The position numbers and the translations under genes are program-made. A DNA stretch of 64,000 nt from contig NC_048543.1 of the NCBI RefSeq assembly GCF_902806685.2, positions 5,002,106 to 5,066,105 on the forward strand, given 5' to 3'. The DNA is from Maniola hyperantus (taxonomy: Eukaryota > Arthropoda > Insecta > Lepidoptera > Nymphalidae). Each line of letters starts with the position of its first letter. The stretch's first letter is position 1. Of the stretch, positions 11,401-23,400 are shown one piece after another. The notes beneath the pieces were generated by a model. That model saw nothing but the letters and a program-made list of their open reading frames with translations. It made no database searches and was not told the origin of the DNA.

Positions 11401-14400
11401 CCGTGGAATTTGCGTCCTCCACCCTTACCGACACGCAAACCAGGTATGCGCAGATAGAAAAGGAGTTGCTTGCCATTGTATTTGCTTTAGAGCGATTTCA
11501 TCAGTATCTGTTCGGCCGGGGTGACATCACAGTCGAAACGGATCATAAGCCTTTAGAAGCCCTGTTTAATAAACCGTTAGATGCGGTGCCTGCGCGTTTG
11601 CAGCGCATGATGCTACGAATTCAAGGTTATAACTTTAAGGTAGTGTATAAGCCAGGGAAATATATGTTCGTTGCGGACACTCTGTCGCGCGCTCCCCTGC
11701 CGGAGCTGATGAATAGTAATGTATCGGTCGAAGTCGAGGCGCAGTCATGTTTTGTAATTAATAACGTCCGATTTACTGATGAAAAAATTGAATTAGTTAA
11801 AAAAGGTGTCGAGTCGGATAAGGAATGCCAAACTATTATCAAGTACATAAAAGATGGGTGGCCAGTAAATAAATATGATGTCGATGAAAGTGTGCGCCAA
11901 TTATGGTCTTACAGAGAAACTTTTGAATACATAGATAATATTATTTTAAAAGATAATTTGGTTTACATACCTCGAAGTCTTCGTGCAGAAATGATAAACC
12001 GTGTTCATGAAGGTCACATGGGCATCGATCGGTGCAAGCGGCGCGCTCGAGCGGTAATGTTTTGGCCGGGCATGTCGCGCGACGTGGAATGCGCGGTGCG
12101 CCGGTGTGCAACGTGCGCGCAGCACGCGCCCCGACCTTCGCGAGAACCCATGATACCACACGAGATACCGGACATCCCGTGGTCGAAGGTAGGCTCGGAT
12201 ATTTTTCAGTATCGAAATAAAAACTTTTTGATTCTCGTAGATTATTTTTCAAACTTTATAGAGGTCAGTTCGCTCAGTAGTATAGGAAGCAAAGCGGTCA
12301 TACAAGCCATGAAGGATCAATTCGCTAGGCATGGTATTCCAGCGCAACTGGTTACTGACAACGGACCGGCTTATTGCTCAAAGGAATTTGCCGATTTCCG
12401 GACAAAATGGGGGTTTTCTCATATCACTACGTCACCCAACTATCCTCAAGCTAATGGCCGAAGTGAAAAAAGCGTAAGAACCATTAAAAACATGTTAATT
12501 AAAGCGACTAATTCAGGTTCAGACTTTTATTTGGGTTTGCTGAACTTTAGAGCATGTCCACGCGATGGGTTGAGTTCTCCAGCTGAACTGCTCATGGGGC
12601 GCAGATTAAATACTAGGCTTCCGGCGCACGAGCAATCCCTTAGACCCTGCCGTGATAACACCTCGGATCACCAAAGCATCTTACGTAAGCAGGCTAAGAG
12701 TAAAATTTATTACGATCAGCATTCGCGAATTTTGGCTGACCTAGTACCGGGACAGAATGTTGTTATGGTCGATGAAGGTAAACGTAAGCGTGCTGTAGTG
12801 CAAAGTGCAGCGCCTCATCCGCGCTCGTACTTTGTCAAGGACAATGTGTCCGGGAGGCGATACAGACGAAATAGACGTCACTTACTTCTCATGCCACCAG
12901 TTGAAGCTTCCGCAACGGAGGAAGATAAGTGGAGTGACGCAGAAAATCAGGATATTGGTTCTACTGCTACTACTACCGCGGAAACCCTTCCGGTCCATGA
13001 TAATGAGAATGCATTAAATAATGAAAATATAATAACAGCACGCAGACCGGCGGCTGTCAAGGCTCGCATGAATTTAAAATATATGAAATGATGATATTGT
13101 ATATTAATGTATAGTATCATAATAGATTAGATTTAAATATAAACAGCTAAATATAATATGTTAATATTTAAGATTGAAGTACGTATATTAAAATGTATAC
13201 CTAATATCAGCCCAATTTATAATTATTATATTGTACTCTTAGCTTTATAAAAATAAGGGGAAAGATGTTGTAATATTATGTTAACTATGTGGGTATGCTA
13301 CAAAACTATTTATAATAAAGTGTCAGTTCCCATCAAGTGCTCGTTTGATTCACAACATTAACAATATATGTATATCGAAATATATATTGTTCTCTGTACA
13401 ATGTACACACCTACAAAAACTAATGGCTCACTTGGCAAAGAAAAAATTAATGGGTAGATACCTGGATCCGGGTACTACCAATGAGTAGGTATAATCAAAC
13501 CTATATACAACTAAGTACCTACTAATATTATTTTTTATTGCTCATGTTCATGTCATATTGCTTTTTTGTGATAGTCGTTGAACACGTTACGTTATCTTAA
13601 TATTATTAAAAATCAGAAAAATCTCTTTCTAATTGTCCACCTGCCCGTCTACCTATCAGCTTGCTAGCCTACCCACCTGTGCGTCCGCCTGAACGACGAC
13701 GGCTAGCAAATCGTCCGCCTGACTGCACTGTAATGCCAGCTTCAATGGGGCATCCAATGGGACTCGACCGGAGAGAAATCAGGTGCAAGACCGAATGCTT
13801 TACGTGCTCTCTGAGACACGGGTTGTCAACTCTGGGCTGTTACCAAGAATTTCGTAACACTGTCTTGGCTCATTGTTTCTTATGTACAAATCGGTTACCG
13901 GCGCTTTGGAAGATCTCCACAGTGAAAAATATGACAGCATCGATGCCGCTGAACTGCTGGAAGAAGAGCAGCGCGAACCCGACTGTCAGAGGTTTGATGA
14001 CCGCCGAGGAGAAGAAAACTTCACGGGTAAAAAGACTCTTCGGCTCTTCTACTTTTTCGTTAATTCTGTAATATACAACATTTAAAGATACTTTTTTTTT
14101 GGCAAAGATGACAATTCTAATCTAGATGTTTAAATGTTAATTGAATTGAGTGTGCCAACTTGGATTACTGCTCGGTGGTGTCGTGTCAACCCTACACTAT
14201 GTTATAATACTTACAGCAATTCTTACTCACACGAATAATCTTTACTAATTTAATTTAATTAGTAAAGATTATTCGTGTGAGTAAGTATAATAAAGTAATA
14301 ACTACCTACCAGCATTTTTGCTGATCACACATTGGTAATAATAATATTCTCGCGTCACAATAATAATTAATTATAAAATTTTATATCTCTATCTGTAAGT

Positions 14401-17400
14401 TTGGTACAGACAAAGAACGACCAAGACCACGATGAAACTACACTAAACTATTATTAAATTTGGTTTTTTTAGTGTAATTTTAATTAATTTGTGACCACTG
14501 ATTGGATGTAGAACTGCATTATAGTTTTTCATACTGTCTGCGGCAGCGGCAGGAGATTGTGTTCGGATCTAACTATTGTAGTACCTACTATCTGTTATTT
14601 ATCCACAATTTTGCATTTTATTTATTTAAAAATAAAATGTTCCCTCATCTGCGAAATCCCCAAATATGTGAAATGGCAGGTACGGATAGATAGATGATAG
14701 AAATACTCACTCGGATTTATCGCATTAGTATGGATACAACTACGTAATGAACACGTAAAATAACCACAGTAGTTCTGCACCTTGACTGCGGGAAACCTGC
14801 ATCAATCATTATTACAACCTCAATTGTTCTGATTGGCTGAATTTTGCGATTCTTGTTGCAACAATGCATTGTAGCCAATAGTGAGCGAGTGTCAACTAAT
14901 CAGAGGTGATTGCGATCGTGACTTTGTAGCTGTCATTCTCCTGCAACAAGAATCGCACAAATTCAGCCAATCAGAACAATTGAGATTGTAATAATGATTG
15001 ATGCAGGTTTTAGACAATCGCCCTACAGTTGTCTCTGGTAGATACAGTAGGGTATGCACAACTTACTCTTCATCTTTGACTGTTGCTATAGCATGCTGTG
15101 ACAGGTGGAGCCACTTGATCGCAGACGTGTTGTCGAGCCCTTTGGAGTGCAGCCATACGGGGGACTCGGGCAGCGGAAGTAGTACCACAAACAAAGCCAC
15201 TGAAAGAAAATTAAGATACTGGTCAAGTGCGTATCAGTTTAGTAGTATTTTTTGACAGATTTGCAATTTCAAACAAGTTCCTCTTCAATACCGTACTTAA
15301 TAGGGCAATTAAAACGCAGTTAATACAATAAACAGAGTTTTCAACATGTTTTATGTAAATGTTGCGGGATGTTCTAAATTCAAATTAGACCCTTAAGACG
15401 TAGTGGATTTCAGTACAACATTATACAACCACTTACCAGGCTAAAGTCATAGGAATGTTATGACGTACTGTACCGTTAGCTAACAGGTTTGTAATAAGCA
15501 CTCTTTTATCTATGGTAATAAGGCATTCTAGAGCGAGTGGTGGTAAAAATATATTAAATGTCTTGACTTTTGCATTCTTTAGTTATAAGACTTGTCAAAT
15601 TAAATGTCTTTGCCAGAAATTAAAAAGTATATATCATCACCACAAAATACAGCAGAAAAGAAGGCAAGGTATCTCCAGTAGAGCCAACTGCCCGCTGTGT
15701 AAGAGATGAGGATGCCCAGGGACATAGACAGAGTGGGCAAAGAGCCCAGGCGCCCGCGGATCTCGGGGTCACAGCATTCACTGACCTGAAAAAGAAATGA
15801 TTTTTATTATCAACTAAAACAAATGATTTTAAGCTTATACAATACAATACTACCAAAACAAGTTCAAGGTGTATTTTTACAAGAATCAAAATAACGGTGC
15901 CTCATTATTGTTTTTTTTTTATCTGATCATGCTAGGCACGAGTCCTATCACGTACCTACGACAGATGGATGAGGCACTGATTGGAATTTTATATGAAGTA
16001 AGGAATAATTAATTCACTTTAAACTGTGCCGGGCACGTTAGCCATTGTGACTTTATAATATAAAACTCCAATGCCTTGAATAAACTATTATTTGGGTAGA
16101 TCAACTTTTTTTCAAGCCTCTCCCTGTCCCAAATTTTTAAGCCTAGTGGCCCTAGTCCCAACTAAACGTTAGTATGTCATTTCACGAGTGAGGTTGCTTT
16201 TCCGCAAATTAATGCAATAAGGACAAGGTTTTGTAAAAAAACATCGATTTTGACTTTTAGAATTCCGGACTCTATCAGTCACACAGTCCTTCTCACAGAT
16301 ATAAACAATACCTATCGCAAATGAGCGTTATCATAAACAGACAATTTATATTACTTAGCACTTAGCACGAAGCAAAGAGAGACTCATTTATATTTGGAAC
16401 GGTTAATTGTTCGAACTATGACCAAAAGATCTTAGTTTATCGACAATGCTAACCTGTGTGATGCGACTTCGTCTGTGTAGATTTATGGTTTTTAGTGTTT
16501 CGTATCCAAAGGGTGCCTACGGGACTCTATTACTAAGCCTCCGCTGTTCGTCTGTCCGTCTGTCTGTTCGCGGGCGAGAGTTGAAATTTTTACAAAATGT
16601 GCCTACTTATTTCTATTGCTGTTATGAAAATTAAAAAAAATTAAACAGTTATCAATTCTTGTACGATGGTACGGAAAACTTCGTGTGCGAGTCAGACTTG
16701 CATTTGACCAATTTTTTAATATCTTGGGAACTCTTTGACTTTCCATCCTATGCAAATCCCTTACAAACACACCTGCCTCGCCAGGCTTTGCGTTGTCCAG
16801 CGGTCCAGATTAACACGTTGATGTTCGTACTAAGTAAGTATTAATTTTATTATTAGTATTCTGTGGTATGCCGCCGCGCCTGTCTTGCCTTGCGCTTCAA
16901 TCGAAATTCGAGGCAAACGTACTACGATTGCAGTGCAAGGCTGGCTGGCATGCTTAGTGGGTGGCCAGCTAATAGGAAATAACCTTTATTACTACTTACT
17001 AGGTATCTGAGTAGGGAAGATTATGAAATGATACTTGCGTATACTTGCGCCGGTGCCAAAACGAAGCCTACACAAAGGCCAGACACAATTCGACCCAGCA
17101 GGATGAGTGGGAAGTTGGCTGCGAAACCTAGAGTGATCCAACTGGCCGCCCAGAGGGGAGCTGTCAACTGTAGTGTGCGTTTTCTGCCCGCTCGCTGCAT
17201 CAGCGGCCCGGAACACATGCTTCCTACGAACGCGCCCAGAGGTGGGATTGCGCCTGCAAGAAAATAAAAGAAATTGCAATTTAATTCCAACGACTTCTAA
17301 GTTCTATAGACTGGTTTTCCAATCACGTTCGTAAGTGTCATTTTACCCAAAGGTGCGTAAACCCCGCGCCAATATTATCTACTAGATAATGCCCACAGGC

Positions 17401-20400
17401 CACGACTTCGTTCGCGTGAATTTACTTAGGTTTTTAAAAATTCCGTGGAAACTCTTTTATTTTTCACTAGCTTATGCTCGCGACTTCGTCCGCGTGGATT
17501 ACACAAATTTCAAACCCCTATTTTATCCCCTTAGTTAGAGGTTGAAATTTCAAAAATCCTTTAGTGGACTAGTGCCTACGACTTAATAGCTATCTGCATG
17601 CCAAATTTCAGCTCAATCCGTCCAGAGGTTGGATCTGTGCACTGATAGATCAGTCAGTCAGTCAGTCAGCTTTTATATAAATAAAAGTAAGTATACCTAT
17701 CTAATTTGTGATAAAAAGCAGTCTATGTCTATCTCCAGGATGCTAGAGCTCCAGCTATACCTACCAAGTAAATGAAGCTCGCAACTTTGTCTACGCCAGG
17801 TCCTCGTGAAATTCGGTTATCTAAAAATCCCGTGGGAACTCATTAATTTTCCGCGATAAAAGCAGCCTATGCCCTTCGTTGTAGTCTGTGCTAATATGAA
17901 ATAGGAATACGATACGAATAACGAATACGAGTTTGTCTTCACTTAAAAAAATACTTTATAAGCTTTGCTTATCTGGATTTTTATGAATAAATTATACTCA
18001 ATATCTTTGTTTAACGCTAACAAAGCCATTACCCTCCTTCTGATGCAGTAAAAAATTACAATAATAAATAAAAATAATAATAATAATAATCATTTACAAT
18101 AATAATAATTAATTAAGTATTTATCTTAAGTATATTCCTATCACCACTCACCACAGTGTGCTGTACTATCACACCTGACAGCATACCTACCGACCGATTC
18201 CTTAGGCTGAGTTTCTTGTGTACTTCTTCTCAGACCAGGACCATGTCTTTGTAATTCTCCTGGCTTTAGTTTTAAGTTGAAGAATATATCTAGTTATTAG
18301 CAATCACCTTAGTAAAATAGAAAATATATTTTTATTAACAATCATACAATTCAAATTGATTAAAAGAAGTTCGTTCGAGTGATTGAAGTTGACTTCGGAA
18401 CAGCTAGTGCGAGAGCGCTTAGTCTAATAACGAGAGCTTGACTATTCTTCAAGAGTGCCAAGACAGCGGGTTTACAATTTTAGATATGGCAGGAACTAAG
18501 TGTGTTCTTACGCGTTCAAAGTTAGAATAGGACGGCCGACTATAATAACTATCTATCTATCAAGTGTCACTTGAAAGTTACTTTTTTCAAGGTAAATACT
18601 TTGCATGCGTAACATTTTTACGCATTTTTTTAACATTAGGTATTTATCTAAGTCTTGGTACTTACTACAAAATATTATACAGAAAACATAATATGAAATG
18701 AATCAATCAAAATATTTTTCCAGCTGCGAATTTACAATATGGCGGAAGTTCAATCCTATTCTTAGTTTGTACGCGCGTAGTAAATCTTCACTCATGAAAC
18801 GTGAAACCAAAGTTCCACTCTTCTAAAAAATTCTTCCTATTTAGACATGATAAATTTTGAGGCTGCCTGTAAACTAAAACTTTTTATAAGAGACGATAAA
18901 AATGCATTCTTACCAATCCATGATTTTTCCTCGCTGTTCTGTATTAGATAAGAATCTAAACTTTCTATCGATGGAATAGCGGACGCTGAGTATCCTCTGA
19001 CCAGACCGATGATTAGAAAAGCCAGCGATGCACCGAAGGTCAGCCATAACTGAAACAATTTAGTTGTAAGTGTCGGCCGTTATGATGCTGGCAGGACATC
19101 GCAAAGGATAGCCCACGCATCGACATCCTCAATCTTTTAATATTTAGCTTTCATTGCTACGAGTACATACCTACCTACCACAGAAATTAGAATAAGTATT
19201 AGGAGTGTAAAGAAGCCTGTTCGCTGCGCTGGTGGGTAGTTAGATATATATTTTTTTGTTATTGATGACGTTACTAAAACCCGCTTTACACACATCCTAG
19301 AGAGTCATAGCTATAAATAGAGATCCGGTATTAGGAATATCTACCCTCATCTGTTATTTAATTGTGATAGAAAATATATGGTAGATAATGTGTAGATTGA
19401 AACATCGCACATAGTTTGCTAGCCTAGCTAAATCACGGGAATATTATGTAAAAAAAAATCGTTAAACGTCCCTTATTAGTCATTTATGAAAGTCGAGCAT
19501 CAGCCGAAAGATTATACCCCAAGGAGTTAAAAAAAACAAAGGTTGCCTAGTTTTCCCTCCGCGCAACTATGGGGTTGCCAGCTGTATGAAGTATGAACAG
19601 ATAATGAAGCATTATTAAAATACCCTCATCTGCTATTTAATCGAATTATATACCAAATCAAAGATCATTTTATTCCCAATCCAGCCGTATTAGGTTGCCT
19701 TATCAAAAAGTTTTTTGAATCCATAGTTGCCTAGATTTAAGATGTTTTTTTTTTTTTTTCTTTTCTGATGAGACAAAATAATATAAAAATTATTTCTCTT
19801 GTAGATAAAATGTGGATGTCGGAAAAAAAGTGGTTTACCTCCTCGAGTGATACCTTGTTAAGTATATAGGTATTTTAAAATACTTAATCATGAAGTTTCT
19901 TTGACAGTTTTCGAAAAAACTGCCTTTTAATATTAAAATTATGACCGATTGTGATTTGTGATACCTAGTGTGAATTGTGGGTCATTTTTTGTGCAAAGAA
20001 TCAGCTTTGCTGTTCAGCAGCTAGTATCTAGATCGACGAAAGATTCTTGACAGCTATCCACGCCGACATGACATAGGTACCTATGTTCTTTTGAAACGAA
20101 ATAAAAGTCTTTGGCGTTCGAAAATGTCGTATCGTAAGGCTTTTACCTGCTAAACCTTGTACCTTTATCTAAAAGAAGTAAGATAATATTAATAAGTATG
20201 CATACGTATATAAAAAACAAAACAGGTTTCACGTTGAATGTCGAATTTTAACTGTATTTTATTTTCCTTATAACTACTAACCTAAAAAAATATTGTAGGT
20301 ACTTATATTTGCCTGGTGAGCTAGCTTAAATTATAATGACGTCTGAACGCACTTTTGTGTAAACTGAGCTCTGAGAATGGGTACTACACTGATATTATAA

Positions 20401-23400
20401 GTATAATATGTAGGTATCTAGGTATATTAATATATAGATACCTACCATTTATTGTACTCAATTCATAAAACTTATATAACTAACAGTATGCCTGAAGGTA
20501 GGTAAATTTTACATTTTATTTTACAAACCCAAGAAGCCATTGTGATAATGACGGTAATGAAAATAATGATAACAATCATTTTCATCTGAGATTTCCGGAA
20601 AATACCTACCTACTGTTAACAGCAATTTATGTGAAACCAAGCATTGCAATGATATTATAATAGGTAGGCATACAAAAAAGAGGTATTAGGTATTCAGAGT
20701 GACCGGTAAAACGTTACGATCCCATTGAGGAGTTGTAGGCATTAAAATATTATGTACTATGGTTGTAGGAGATGTTCATCATCATCATCATCATGATCAA
20801 TGATCATCATGATCACCGGCTCACTACTGAGCACGGGTCTCAGATCTCAAGTCTCATTTTAATCAGAAAAATAGCACTGTGCCAAGATAACAATATTGGA
20901 ATTAAGAAATTTATATACCTATCATGAAAGTAGTTTCGAAACCCAAGTAGGAAAATATTAGATAAGGTGTTTTAATTTTAATGATTTAAATAATTATTAA
21001 ATTGAAACTTACGCGTGATTAGAAATTTTAAAATCCCAATGGCAATATGCATTAAGTAGTTTCTTAAATAAAGTCATTCACGTTTTTAAAAAAAACAAGG
21101 CAATCAATAACTCTGTTGAGTTAAGGCCATTTTCATACATAGGTATTTAGGGGTCATTTGATAGTATTTAGGTGACCTCCCATACAACCATTCCACGGAA
21201 TCAGTAACGTTTTACCGGTCTTCTGTACATTATAACATTGATATGTATATTATAAAATCATTGTGTAAAACATCGTCCACATCAGTGTGTGTCATCAGGC
21301 ATCACATAACAATCAAAGGTACACATACATGTAGATATTAGTTATGTACCTACTGACCGGAACCAAAGATGTTAAGTGCCGTTCCTCATTTTATAATAAC
21401 AATTTAAAAATACGAAGTATGAATGTGAACAAGTAGGTGTGGTGTTTTATAATAGTGCCTACTAGCGAACCGCCCCGGCTTCGCAGGGGCGCTTATTACA
21501 ACGTTCGTAGGCATCTCATTTTTTTTTGAAAATAAAATATAGCCTATGTCAATCAGTAATAATGTAGCTTTCTACAGGTAAAAGAATTTTCAAAATCGCT
21601 TCAGCAGTTCGAGAGATTACTTCCTACAAACAAACTTACAAACTTTACTATAGTATAGATAGACTATGAAAACACCATACTTACCTACTTGTACTACTTT
21701 AAGTCTATGTAAAAATTGAGTTGATTCGTAACAAAAATTTGTACTTAGGTATTAGCTATTTAAAAAGCTTAATTTTTGCAAACGGATCGATGGTTTTCAC
21801 ACGCCTACAATATTTTTGAAAGACCTATCCAACGGCGACCCCAATTTACGTGAAGTGGAAATACCCTAAAGAATTTTTTTAACATTTCAAGTACCACTAG
21901 GTCCGCATATACCTACCCAGGCCAAATTACAGTTTTCTAGTGACTAGTGCTAGTTAAAGTCTTTGAGCTAAGCCGCGGATGGACAGACAGACAGACACGA
22001 CATGAAAGAAGTTTAGTAGGTACTTATTTAAAATAAGGAAAATGAGCAAAGTATTAAGTTAATTGCTTAATTTAAAACATCAATCGCTTCCATTTAAAAA
22101 TAAAATTAGACATAGATTATATTATTATTATTATAGCCATTTGGCTCTACCAATAAAATAAAATAATAGAGCTCTTTGATTTTCAGGGATAAAAAGTAGC
22201 CTGTATCCGTCTATCTATACAGGATACAAGCTATATCTCTGTTGGTATCTCAAATCGGTTTAAGTTTAACCGATCACAGCCTATCGTTTTCGTAAAAAAT
22301 CAGTAGCCCCGATATTCAATTTTTTAAGAACTACGAGCTATTTTTACCGAGACATGCTTCAGATGTAACGATTATAACAAAAAAAGTAAAATGTTAAAGA
22401 TCAATCCCTTCATAATGGAGTCTTGGAAATATAATATTAATTTTATTAAAAAATATTATTCAAATCTTAATTCTTGCGGAAGACGTTTACTGTTTTTTTT
22501 TAATTAATATACAAGTTAGCCCTTGACTGCAATTTCACCTGGTGGTAAGTGATGATGCAGTCTGAGATGGAAGCGGGCTAACCTGGAAGATGTATGGCAG
22601 TTTTTATTAAACCCATGCCCCTTTAGTTTCTACGCGGTATCGTACCGGAACGTCATATCACTTGGCGGCACTGCTTTGCCGGTAGGGTGGTAACTAGCCA
22701 CGGTCGTAGCCTCCCACCAGAAAAAAACTTCTAAATGAAACGTGAAATAGTAAAGTAATGGGAAAAAGTAACTTACAGACACACTTTCACATTATAATAA
22801 TATTGTCGATTAGTATCGATTGATAGTTTTTTTATTATTACTATAGAGTCTTTTGAAAAACTACTATTACAATTTACATCTGACACGAGCGGCCGCTCCC
22901 TATCCAAAAAGAGCATACCTATTCAACGTTTTTAAACTAAACACCTGTTAAAGTGTTTGTAGGCTGTATTCTTTTCGCGTCTAATTTTATTATCAAATAT
23001 ACCTAGGTATGTTAAATATAGTAATTACCTTAAGTTTCATGTCTATTGTTAAGGCCAGAAGGCAGAACTTTTCATAGCATTCTCATTGTTATTGAAATAA
23101 GAAATGCTTAGCATAATTACTGTTGTACATTAAACAACAATGTTTCAGAGTTTTTCATTATATCTTTAAATAATAAATTCGTTAAAATTTTGGAGGTTCT
23201 TTTAAATTATTTGTATTGGTAAGTATAGGTTGATTACATTCTTTGTCAAGAAAAAATACTTTATTCCAAATTTCACCAATCCTATCTTTTTAATTATCTG
23301 CTTAAAAGTTAAAGTTTCAAAATTAAATTCAAATTAATTAAAGTAAAACTCTTGTACAGTCCTACCTATACTATAGACGACTGCGACCTTCTATACTCCA

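Larger units (their letters stand above)
9441..13357 (+). mobile_element. Ty3/gypsy LTR retrotransposon, 5'-truncated, in transporter intron
   Basis: The element lies in the intron between transporter exons 14065-13899 and 8187-7992, antisense to that gene. It keeps the C-terminal part of gag and the whole pol region in one open frame, followed by about 175 bases, a purine-rich tract (aaggggaaagatg, near 13256-13267) and a likely 3' LTR. No 5' LTR or gag N-terminus is seen. The left junction is near 9441, where a T-rich stretch and a 22-base segment (9420-9441) that recurs at 55711-55732 abut the gag frame. There is no envelope frame. The uninterrupted frame of about 3.6 kb suggests a fairly recent insertion. 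Confidence 0.9.

Noticed and set aside
9501..13091. Complete, autonomous gypsy element or endogenous retrovirus
   Set aside because: No 5' LTR, no gag start and no envelope frame; only the gag end and pol are present.
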